NCBI GenBank assembly: GCA_902760865.1
Contig: CACWID010000002.1
Location: 124,001 to 188,000 of the forward strand
Source of the DNA: an uncultured Bacteroidales bacterium
Lineage (GTDB): Bacteria; Bacteroidota; Bacteroidia; Bacteroidales; Muribaculaceae
Reading direction: 5' to 3'
Length of the DNA stretch: 64,000 nt
A program made the translations under genes and the position numbers. The notes beneath the pieces are model-generated. The model was not told the origin of the DNA and made no database searches. It saw only the letters and a program-made list of their open reading frames with translations. Shown here piece by piece: positions 47,749-55,200 of the stretch. Within the stretch, counting starts at the first letter, position 1, and the number at the start of each line of letters is the position of its first letter.

Positions 47749-48780
47749 TTACTTGAGCAATTCACCAATACTGGTGGTGAGGTTGAACATCAACGTCGAG
47801 GCGCCGGTGTGGGGCCGCGCAAAGGCGACACCGAAGCCGAAGGCCCTGACCTTCAATCCGCCACCGATCGAGAGTCCCGACATGAAGTCGCGCTTGTAGG
47901 TCGCCATGTCGGTGCGGGTGCGGTAATTGTAGCCGATGCCCAGATAGATGTTATCGGTGGGCAGGATGTCGGCACCGAGCACCAGGTGGCGCAGAAGGTT
48001 GCTGCCGAAGGACTCTTTCTTGACAAAGCCGCTGTTGGGATTGTTGACATCCTCGATCTTGTAGTAGGGCGAGTTCCAGCGGGCAAGCTCATAGGCTGTG
48101 ACATGGATACGGATGGGGGCGCGGCCCAGCATCTTGCTCACACCCACCTGGATGTCCCAGGGCAGGTTGTCCTTGTAATCGTTGAATTTCTTGACCTGGC
48201 CACCCAGGTTCTTAGCCACCAGCGATGCCGAGAACTCGTTGTCGGGGTCATAGAAGTTGATACCCAGGTCGGCAGCAACGGCGCCGGCTGTGTAGTCCTC
48301 ATACTTAGAATAGAGGTACTTGACAGTGATACCGCCGCGGAATTTCTCGCTGATGTCGTGGCTATAGGTCAGGCTGACGGCAATGTCGCTGGCACTGAAG
48401 GTGCCCGTGCGGGTACCGTCGATGTCAGCCCCCTGGATGTTGCCGTAGCCGAAGTACTGCACACCCACGGCAACGGCTCCGTGCTCACTCACGCCCTGGC
48501 CATAACGCAGACCGGCGAAGTTGGTGTCGCCGATGTAGCGCATATAGTTCAGCCCCACCTGGTGGTCATACTCGGGTCCCAGCAGGGCCGGGTTCTGCTC
48601 GACGAGGTTGATGTCGTCGTCGATGATGGTGAGGTTGTGCCCGCCCAGGCCATACACATGGCTCGACGAGGGCACGCTCAGGAAGTTATAGGCCGTAGTC
48701 TTGGGACCGTCATCGGCCATGGCAATCAATGCCACAGCACCCACGGCCATTAATATCAAGTGACGCAAATAGGATGTCAT
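47749..48780 (-). CDS. porQ: Type IX secretion system protein PorQ
   Basis: 343-residue outer-membrane beta-barrel protein with a signal peptide (residues 1-22). The N-terminal PorQ features YNFLSVPSSSHVYGLGGHNL and VEQNPALLGPEYDHQVGLNY are clear, and the rest consists of alternating beta strands ending in a short C-terminal strand. PorQ anchors the PorU/PorZ attachment complex of the type IX system, which moves cargo with a C-terminal sorting domain to the surface. Its presence implies a T9SS, consistent with a possible CTD on the protein at 58473. Other por genes are not in this window. Confidence 0.85.
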   Translation of the reverse strand: MTSYLRHLILMAVGAVALIAMADDGPKTTAYNFLSVPSSSHVYGLGGHNLTIIDDDINLVEQNPALLGPEYDHQVGLNYMRYIGDTNFAGLRYGQGVSEHGAVAVGVQYFGYGNIQGADIDGTRTGTFSASDIAVSLTYSHDISEKFRGGITVKYLYSKYEDYTAGAVAADLGINFYDPDNEFSASLVAKNLGGQVKKFNDYKDNLPWDIQVGVSKMLGRAPIRIHVTAYELARWNSPYYKIEDVNNPNSGFVKKESFGSNLLRHLVLGADILPTDNIYLGIGYNYRTRTDMATYKRDFMSGLSIGGGLKVRAFGFGVAFARPHTGASTLMFNLTTSIGELLK

Positions 48781-48840
48781 GTCTCTATATTCTCTTTATT
48801 ATTTCTGATATAATAACGAGAAAATCCCCGATTTAGTATA

Positions 48841-49086
48841 TCACTGCTCGCTAGTATCGTCGTCAGCCGTGTCGGCCTCCTCGGCCTCGCTGAGCACTTG
48901 GCGGGCCAACTCGAGGTCGCGTTCAAATACCACGAGCCGGGCGGGCGACATCCAGATGGCGTTAGCCGTGTTGTCGACAATCACGCCCGCGGGGATGCCG
49001 CTGGCTTCCAGGGCGCCCTTGACGATGTTGGCGTCGATGGGGCTGGCAAACTTCTCGAGGACAACGATTTTCTCTTCATTTTCCAT
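48841..49086 (-). CDS. DUF2007 (putative signal-transducing) protein
   Basis: 81-residue soluble protein of the DUF2007 family: VVLEKFASPIDANIVKGALE, then GIPAGVIVDNTANAIW and VFERDLELARQVLSEAEE, followed by an acidic tail. The domain is a small ferredoxin-like fold sometimes described as a putative signal-transducing protein; no function is established. It is followed by porQ 60 bp downstream and preceded by mltG on the same strand. Confidence 0.85.
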   Translation of the reverse strand: MENEEKIVVLEKFASPIDANIVKGALEASGIPAGVIVDNTANAIWMSPARLVVFERDLELARQVLSEAEEADTADDDTSEQ

Positions 49087-49107
49087 ATCGGTGGGTTGTT
49101 TTAATCT

Positions 49108-49158
49108 CTAGATTGACTAGATATTCTAGACTCTCTAGATCATCTAGACTCTCTAGAT
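49108..49158. repeat. Period-9 CTAGA array
   Basis: Six 9-mers (ctagattga, ctagatatt, ctagactct, ctagatcat, ctagactct, ctagataaa) between mltG and the DUF2007 gene. Same design as 163-207. Confidence 0.9.
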
Positions 49159-49177
49159 AAAATCAATAATTACTCCA

Positions 49178-50191
49178 CTACTTGATGCCGCGGGCGTTGA
49201 GGGCGGCCTGGTAACGATGGGCGTTGATCAGGTGGGAGGCATAGTCACGGGTGAAGTCGTGATAGCCGCTGAAGTCGGCCCTGGCACACATGAACAGGTA
49301 GTCGTGCTGCGGAGCGTCGAGCACGGCGTCGATGGTCGATTTCTCGGGCAGGCGGATGGGACCGGGGGGCAGGCCCTGCACGCGATAGGTGTTATAGGGC
49401 GAATTGACCTGCGTCATGGGCACAGTGATGCGCTTGATGGAGAAGTCGCCGATGGCAAATTTCACCGTCGGGTCGGCCTGCAACGGCATGCCCTGCTGGT
49501 AGCGGTTCAGGTAGAGGCGTGCCACCTTGCCGCGCTCGTCAGCCTTGCTTGTCTCCTCCTCGACAATCGAGGCGACGGTGGCCACCTCGTCGGGCGTGAG
49601 GCCCAGTTTCTCGGCCTTTGCCTTGCGCTCAGCAGTCCAGAAGTCGTTGTAGTAATCGTTCATGCGGTCGAGCATCTTCTCGGGCGAGATGTTCCAGTAG
49701 AACTCGTAGGTGTCTGGCATGAGCAGGCATGCGATGGTCTGCGGCGTCTTGCCATACTTGGCACAGATGGCACTGTCGTTGACCACCTTGCGCATCGCAT
49801 CAGGACCCTCCATGAAGGTTTCACCCCAACGCTCGGTCCACTCGTCGAGGGTGCGGACGTTGTTGAAGGTGAAGCGGATGCCGTCCTGCACGCCGTTCTT
49901 GATGCGGCGGGCTGCGGTAAAGGGTGACATCCCCTGGGTGATGCGGAAGGCGCCCTCACGGTTCTCCACGTTGGCTTTCATCAGCTTCATCATGGTGGCG
50001 ACTCGTTTACCGTAGGTTGCATCCACATGAGCCTGGACACTGTCACTGATCATATCGATGGTACTGCCTTTACGCACCTTGACGATGCCGTCGGTCGGGG
50101 CTCCCATGAAGAAATAAGGTATTGCACAGGCCGCAAGGATAACCACCAGGGCGACTATAGCGCCGATAATCCATTTTAATTTCTTGGTCAT
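49178..50191 (-). CDS. mltG: Endolytic murein transglycosylase MltG
   Basis: 337-residue inner-membrane protein. An N-terminal membrane helix (about residues 6-28) is followed by a LysM-like subdomain (FRITQGMSPFTAARRIKNG) and the YceG/MltG catalytic domain with VATVASIVEEETSKADERGKV (catalytic Glu in VEEET, about residue 215), LQADPTVKFAIG and NSPYNTYRVQGLPPGPI. MltG cuts nascent glycan strands and limits their length. Length and motif order are standard. It lies upstream of DUF2007 on the same strand and 19 bp downstream of manA. Confidence 0.95.
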   Translation of the reverse strand: MTKKLKWIIGAIVALVVILAACAIPYFFMGAPTDGIVKVRKGSTIDMISDSVQAHVDATYGKRVATMMKLMKANVENREGAFRITQGMSPFTAARRIKNGVQDGIRFTFNNVRTLDEWTERWGETFMEGPDAMRKVVNDSAICAKYGKTPQTIACLLMPDTYEFYWNISPEKMLDRMNDYYNDFWTAERKAKAEKLGLTPDEVATVASIVEEETSKADERGKVARLYLNRYQQGMPLQADPTVKFAIGDFSIKRITVPMTQVNSPYNTYRVQGLPPGPIRLPEKSTIDAVLDAPQHDYLFMCARADFSGYHDFTRDYASHLINAHRYQAALNARGIK

Positions 50192-50210
50192 ATTCTTAAG
50201 ACGTTAGACG

Positions 50211-51185
50211 TTAATCTTTAGGAAGGGATGCACCTGACAGCAACTGGGCGTGGCCTGTCATCTCCACCTTGTTGACCATGGCAGGAACCAGAACGGTCTC
50301 GCCCTGGCGCATGGTTACGGGCGCCATGCCCTCGGCGGTGAGAACGGTTTCGCCTGACAGACACATCAGCACCACAAAGGAATGACGTGGCGGCATCTCA
50401 AGGCAGTAGCCATCGTTGAAGTCCACACGGCGAACATCAAACTCGCGGCAGTTCACCAGGGGCGTCACGCCAGGAACCGGCGCTGCAGTATAGTCCACAA
50501 GACTGTCGATCACCTGATAGTTGAGGGCCTCGCGGGCCTGCTGCGTGTGAAGTTCGCGCGGATTGCCGTCAGCATCACGGCGGTCGTAGTCATACACGCG
50601 ATAGGTGATATCACTCGACTGCTGGATTTCGGCCAACAGATTTCCAGCACAGATGGCATGAATCTGTCCTGCAGGAATAAAGAACACGTCCCCTGCCTTG
50701 GAAGCAGTGGCGTGGATGACATCCACGATGGTGTTGTCGGCCACACGCTGCTCGTATTCCTCAGGTGACATCGGGCGGTCAAAACCCGTCAGGATTTTGG
50801 CACCCTCTTCAGCCTGGATGATGTACCACATCTCGGTCTTGCCCAGGCAGCCGTGAAGGCGCTGCGCCAGGGCATCATCGGGATGAACCTGGATGGACAG
50901 GTCTCGCTTGGCATCAATGAACTTGATGAGCAACGGGAACTTGTCGCCGTAGCAGCGATACACGTCCTCACCCACCAGGTCGGCACCGTAGCGCTGAACC
51001 AACTGGGTAAGTGTCAACCCCTTGTCGTCACCCTCGGCAACGACCGACTCGCGTCCGGGCACTGCCGATAGTTCCCAACTCTCGCCGATAGGCTCTTCAC
51101 AAGGAGGCAAATGCTTGAAAGCCTCCAACTGATGCCCACCCCACAGGACGGGCTTCAAGATATTTTCAAATTTATAGATCTGCAT
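50211..51185 (-). CDS. manA: Mannose-6-phosphate isomerase, class I
   Basis: 324-residue cupin enzyme interconverting mannose-6-phosphate and fructose-6-phosphate. Zinc-site motifs are visible: LLIKFIDAKRDLSIQVHPDD (His about residue 101), GKTEMWYI (Glu) and IPAGQIHAICAGNLLAEIQQ (second His). The shorter length is that of the firmicute/Bacteroidetes type. A -7 box at 51193-51201 ends 7 bp upstream of its ATG, so the leader is very short. It neighbours a glycan-utilisation operon with a GH18 enzyme, so mannose from N-glycans could be its substrate source; this link is inference. Confidence 0.95.
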   Translation of the reverse strand: MQIYKFENILKPVLWGGHQLEAFKHLPPCEEPIGESWELSAVPGRESVVAEGDDKGLTLTQLVQRYGADLVGEDVYRCYGDKFPLLIKFIDAKRDLSIQVHPDDALAQRLHGCLGKTEMWYIIQAEEGAKILTGFDRPMSPEEYEQRVADNTIVDVIHATASKAGDVFFIPAGQIHAICAGNLLAEIQQSSDITYRVYDYDRRDADGNPRELHTQQAREALNYQVIDSLVDYTAAPVPGVTPLVNCREFDVRRVDFNDGYCLEMPPRHSFVVLMCLSGETVLTAEGMAPVTMRQGETVLVPAMVNKVEMTGHAQLLSGASLPKD

Positions 51186-51192
51186 AGTTGCT

Positions 51193-51201
51193 GCAAAGAT
51201 A
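51193..51201 (-). promoter_or_regulatory. -7 promoter box TATCTTTGC for manA
   Basis: Minus-strand box only 7 bp before the manA ATG, implying a leaderless or very short leader. Confidence 0.6.
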
Positions 51202-51306
51202 GTGAAAAGTTTTCAGTTTATTGTTGCCAGTAGTAAGTTTTAGTGTGATATCTACTCCCCAACAGCAATCTCTTCACTTCTAACTCCTAACTTCTAACTC
51301 CTAACT

Positions 51307-52533
51307 TCACTGTGCCACCTTGTTGTTGTCGTCCTTGATCCACTTGATATACTGGCTATAGTCGTGAGGAAGCAGTTCGCCGTTCTCGTGGTCGTCGCGC
51401 CAGGTGTCGGTCCAGTCCATGTCATAGCCGTGGCCCGTGGCGTCGTGGAAGATGTGTCCCTCGCCCTCGTTCATTTTCCAGTAGGCAACCAGGCCGTCGC
51501 TCTTGGCGTTGACTCCGGCAAAGCCCGTGCTGATCTCGCTGGCCGTGAGGGCACGGTTCCACACGCGCACCTCGCACAGGCGTCCCGAGAAGAACTGGCT
51601 ATTGCGGTAGCCGCCCCACGACATGCCCAACTCAAAGCGTTGGAAGGGCGTCGCCTTGCCCGAACCGGTGGCCTGGGCATCCTCGACACCATCGACATAC
51701 ATCTTGAAGGTCGAGCCGTCGTAGGTACACGAGATGAGATACCAGCGATTGGTCTTGAAATGGGTGTTGGAGAAACAACGTCCGCCCGGCAGAACCCACT
51801 GCAGGATGTCGCCGCCCGCCGAGCCGTTCTCGCCGAAGCGGAACATGTTGGCCTCCTCCTCGTTCTTGCCCTCGATGGCAAGCACACGCTTGATGTCTCC
51901 CACCTTGCCGAACTTGTAGGAATAGACCTTGAACTCGATGGTATAGTTGGTCAGGTTCACCATCTTTTCGTCAGGGAAAATGTAGTTCGACGAGGCATTC
52001 TGGTTGTTCTCAAGCGAGTAGAACGAGATGATGCGCGATATCTGCAGGAAGATGGTGCGCGAACTCTCAATGACTTCCCCACCCTCGCCCGTGACTTGAC
52101 GGATGGTGACGGGAATGACATAGGTAGCGCCCTCGATAAAGCCTTCGGTATCGATGACCTTAACCTGGGCCGACGAGGACAGCGCCTCGCCCTGCGGGAT
52201 GGTCACCTCACTGTTCTCAAGCTTCACGCACGACAGGGACACGGGGTAATAGGCCGTGCCATGCTGGGCGTTATAGGCGCGCACCAGGGCCGTATCGATG
52301 GCCAGGCTCACGGTGACGGGCTGCTCGCAACGGCGCGTAGCCTTGACGGTCACGGCATAGGCCGCAGGCAGTTCATCGACCGTGAAGCGCTGCACCGGCA
52401 CCTGTTCGGTGCCCGAAATGAGCAACCCCGCCTTCTGGTAATCAAACTTGTCGCCCTCGCTGTTGCAGGCGGTGAACACAGTGCCGACAACAAGCAGCAG
52501 GAGGATATTGAAAATCGATTTTTTCATTGTCAT
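51307..52533 (-). CDS. DUF1735 / LamG domain surface lipoprotein
   Basis: 408-residue predicted lipoprotein (lipobox FTAC, Cys about residue 23). Residues 30-165 form a DUF1735/BT_3987-type N-terminal domain (AVTVKATRRCEQPVTVSLAI, VTIPQGEALSSSAQVKVI), and residues 170-390 a LamG/concanavalin-like lectin domain (YTIEFKVYSYKF, WYLISCTYDGSTFKMYVDGV, VWNRALTASEISTGF, GLVAYWKMNEGEGHIFHDAT). It is the last gene of the SusC/D operon and probably a surface glycan-binding protein for it. The same domain pair accompanies GH18 enzymes in N-glycan loci of Bacteroides. Confidence 0.88.
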   Translation of the reverse strand: MTMKKSIFNILLLLVVGTVFTACNSEGDKFDYQKAGLLISGTEQVPVQRFTVDELPAAYAVTVKATRRCEQPVTVSLAIDTALVRAYNAQHGTAYYPVSLSCVKLENSEVTIPQGEALSSSAQVKVIDTEGFIEGATYVIPVTIRQVTGEGGEVIESSRTIFLQISRIISFYSLENNQNASSNYIFPDEKMVNLTNYTIEFKVYSYKFGKVGDIKRVLAIEGKNEEEANMFRFGENGSAGGDILQWVLPGGRCFSNTHFKTNRWYLISCTYDGSTFKMYVDGVEDAQATGSGKATPFQRFELGMSWGGYRNSQFFSGRLCEVRVWNRALTASEISTGFAGVNAKSDGLVAYWKMNEGEGHIFHDATGHGYDMDWTDTWRDDHENGELLPHDYSQYIKWIKDDNNKVAQ

Positions 52534-52599
52534 TTTATTTTAGGACCTTAAGGTCTTTAAGGAAGCAACTCTTATCTATTATCTCTTATCTCTTAACTC
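52534..52599. repeat. Period-9 and period-7 repeats in the PUL operon
   Basis: aggaccttaaggtctttaag units (period 9) followed by TCTTATC/TCTTAAC heptamers, between the GH18 and DUF1735/LamG genes. Confidence 0.75.
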
Positions 52600-53535
52600 T
52601 CATCTCCCCGCAGGGTTCATGATCTGGATGGCGCGGCGGATGGCGCCGTAGGGGACGCCGTCGCTCGTGTTGTAGTAGTTGCGCTCCACATAGTAGGCTC
52701 CACAGCCGCCCTTATGGCCCGTAGCGGGCTCCCAAGCGGCGTAGTTGAAGATTTCGCCGCCCGTGGGCTTCTGGCCGAAGGATTCGCAATAGACGGTCTT
52801 CTCGTCAGGATGGCCCATGGCTCCGACGCCGGCACCCTGCTGGCTGTAGGCCTGCTTGATGTAGTAGTCCACCCAGGGGTCACAGGCCGTCGGCGGTGAG
52901 GCCGAGAAGTAGTCCACAATGACCAGTTTCTCGGGATACGGGCCGTTGGGGCCGAATATCTTGTCACATTCCTCGATGGCCCAAGTCAAGTGCTGGCCGT
53001 TCCAGCCCTCGTAGTCAAAGTCGGCACCGTCGAGGCCAGTCTCCACTACCGTGTCACACACCCAGCGGGCATAGGCACGGATGGCCTCCTCGCTGCGGTC
53101 GCTCGATAGGTCATAATACTTGCCGTCAACAGTGAAACGGTGGTTATAGTTCGACGCATCGGCATGGAAGATGAAGCGGGTGCCCTTCTTCTCACGCGTC
53201 TCGATCATATCCTGATAGGCTATCGGGTGGGTCTCGGGCGTCGGGATGCCCATCCACAGGTTGACCAGGTCGATGCTGTCGGGCAGGCCGATGATGCGCT
53301 CGCCCCACGAGGCCGGGTCCTTGTAGCCGCTGGCCCCCTCAATGGGTGCCCAGTCGGCATAATAGACGTAGCAGATCTCATGCTGACTCGCCTTGTAGTC
53401 ACGCAGGGCCTGGTAATAATCCTCGCTATACTCTTTCAACGGCTGCAGGTCCAGTGCCACCGGCTCAGTATCACACGAGATGAACAGAGCCAATAACACC
53501 GCAGCAATGATATATCGTATCGGTTTCATATCCAA
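52600..53535 (-). CDS. Glycoside hydrolase family 18 lipoprotein (endo-beta-N-acetylglucosaminidase-like)
   Basis: 311-residue predicted lipoprotein (lipobox FISC, Cys about residue 21). The TIM-barrel signature GLDGADFDYEGWNG (about residues 166-179) contains the DxxDxDxE motif with the catalytic glutamate. The layout matches the small single-domain GH18 endo-beta-N-acetylglucosaminidases (EndoBT/EndoF type) that release N-glycans by cutting the chitobiose core, rather than long chitinases. It is encoded between SusD and a DUF1735/LamG protein, the arrangement seen in high-mannose N-glycan loci. N-glycan specificity is inference. The operon lacks GH92 mannosidases within the window. Confidence 0.85.
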   Translation of the reverse strand: MDMKPIRYIIAAVLLALFISCDTEPVALDLQPLKEYSEDYYQALRDYKASQHEICYVYYADWAPIEGASGYKDPASWGERIIGLPDSIDLVNLWMGIPTPETHPIAYQDMIETREKKGTRFIFHADASNYNHRFTVDGKYYDLSSDRSEEAIRAYARWVCDTVVETGLDGADFDYEGWNGQHLTWAIEECDKIFGPNGPYPEKLVIVDYFSASPPTACDPWVDYYIKQAYSQQGAGVGAMGHPDEKTVYCESFGQKPTGGEIFNYAAWEPATGHKGGCGAYYVERNYYNTSDGVPYGAIRRAIQIMNPAGR

Positions 53536-53571
53536 TAATTTCTCTAATCACTAATCACTAATCTCTAATCA
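53536..53571. repeat. Heptamer array (TCACTAA)
   Basis: Five TCACTAA/TCTCTAA heptamers between SusD and GH18. The array continues into the SusD 3' end, where it codes the final VISD and the TAG stop. Confidence 0.85.
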
Positions 53572-55200
53572 CTAATCACTAATCACTTTCTTGTCCCACC
53601 ACAATCGTGTGCCGCCGTTGTCCTGGCCTCCGCCCTGGGCTTCACTGTCCAGCAACCTGACAGCGGCCTGGACAGCGGCCTCGTTGGTATTGTACTCCTG
53701 CACCGGGAAGGGGCAGCGGCGCACCTGTATCTGGGTGTCAATCAGGCCCTGGCTGTCGTTGTTAACGACGGGCAACAGGCGCGGATAGCCCGTGCGCCGG
53801 AACTCAGCCCAGCCCTCGCAGCCGTCGGGGTACATCGCAATCCACTTCTGCGTGATGATGCGCTCCAGGTTGGTCTCGAAGTCGGCCTCATCGTTCCAGG
53901 CGATGGTAATGTCGCTGGGGGCGTTGGCGGCGTTGCCGCCGGCGGTGCGGTCCACATAGCGGGTGGGCTTCAGCGTCGAGTTGGTCAGATAGGCATCCTC
54001 GCCGCTGACGTTGTTCTCGCTGAACGATGCACGGATGCCCGCCTCATAGTAGGCCCGGGCGGTGCCGCCCATGTTCCAGCCACGCAGGGCAGCCTCGGCG
54101 CGAAGGAAGAAGCCCTCGGCAGCCGTCATCCACACGATGGGCGTGGTGGCACGGTCAATGTTCAGGTTGGAAATATACACGCCGGCATAGCGCGTGGGAT
54201 TCATGTTGTGGACTCCCAGGCGCACGCCGTGGTACTTGTTGTCGTTACTAGCGGGAATGAAGTAGGCCGCCAGGCGCGGGTCGCTGTAGCCGTTCATGTA
54301 GCAGTCCATCGTAGCTCCCATGCGTACCTCGCCGGCATTGAAGTTGTAGGCCATGTCGTAGTTCGGGTGGAAGTAGGTCAGGCGGCCGTGCAGCAACTGG
54401 GCGCGCTCGGCTGCCGTCTCGATGAAGCCCAAGGGACAGGCCGCCGACTTCTCAGCCTCACGCTGGGCCAGGGCGGGGTCAGCATAGACCACGCGCAGTG
54501 CCAGGCGCAGGCGCAGGGTGTTGGCAAACTTCACCCAACGGGCGACGTTGCCCTCATAGACGTTGTCATAGTCCGGCAGCAGGGTGCCGCCCGACTCGGC
54601 CAGCGGCGTGAGCACGTCGATGGCGCTGTCGAGTTCGGCAAAGAAGCCGCTGTACACCTCCTGCTGGCGGTCATAGGCCGTTCCCAGCGTTCCGCTGCCG
54701 AAGTGCAGATAGGGAATCGGGCCGTACATATCGGTCACGCGGTGCAGGGCCTCGACCTTGACGATGGTGGCCAGCGCGGCCACGGCGGGCTGGCCCATCT
54801 CTTCGGCCACGCGGGTGACACGCTGCCAGGCAGGCATCACCTCGCTGAAGGCGCGCGTGAACATCTGGTCATACCAGCCGCTCACAAAGCTGTAGGAGCC
54901 GTTGTGCACACCGTTGCGCCAGGTGCCCGTGAGGCCGATGTAGCCCGAGAAGGGGTCCGCGCTCAGGCCCTGTGCTACCTGGTAGTCCGACGAGAGGCAG
55001 TTGCCCGACCCGTCGTCAAAAAGGACCACGCGGTTGACCATCTGTGAGAAGAAGGCACCCACGTTCTGGTAGTCATTGGCGAGTTCCTCGTCGGTGAGTT
55101 CGTGCTGGTTGGTGTTGATATCATCAAACGACTTGGTGCATCCTGCAAGCAGCACGACAGCACACATATATATGAGAATTCTTGTCTTCATAGCCGTCAT
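53572..55200 (-). CDS. SusD/RagB family nutrient-binding outer-membrane lipoprotein
   Basis: 542-residue surface lipoprotein (lipobox LAGC, Cys about residue 21) of the SusD-like_2 subgroup. SFDDINTNQHELTDEELAND follows the anchor, the TPR-like helices cover residues 60-300 (VEALHRVTDMYGPIPYLHFG is the conserved signature), and the C-terminal region has ITQKWIAMYPDGCEGWAEFR. It caps the SusC channel and binds the glycan. Its ATG overlaps the SusC stop by one base (TAATG), so translation is coupled. The final four residues are provided by a GTGATTA heptamer repeat. Confidence 0.95.
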   Translation of the reverse strand: MTAMKTRILIYMCAVVLLAGCTKSFDDINTNQHELTDEELANDYQNVGAFFSQMVNRVVLFDDGSGNCLSSDYQVAQGLSADPFSGYIGLTGTWRNGVHNGSYSFVSGWYDQMFTRAFSEVMPAWQRVTRVAEEMGQPAVAALATIVKVEALHRVTDMYGPIPYLHFGSGTLGTAYDRQQEVYSGFFAELDSAIDVLTPLAESGGTLLPDYDNVYEGNVARWVKFANTLRLRLALRVVYADPALAQREAEKSAACPLGFIETAAERAQLLHGRLTYFHPNYDMAYNFNAGEVRMGATMDCYMNGYSDPRLAAYFIPASNDNKYHGVRLGVHNMNPTRYAGVYISNLNIDRATTPIVWMTAAEGFFLRAEAALRGWNMGGTARAYYEAGIRASFSENNVSGEDAYLTNSTLKPTRYVDRTAGGNAANAPSDITIAWNDEADFETNLERIITQKWIAMYPDGCEGWAEFRRTGYPRLLPVVNNDSQGLIDTQIQVRRCPFPVQEYNTNEAAVQAAVRLLDSEAQGGGQDNGGTRLWWDKKVISD

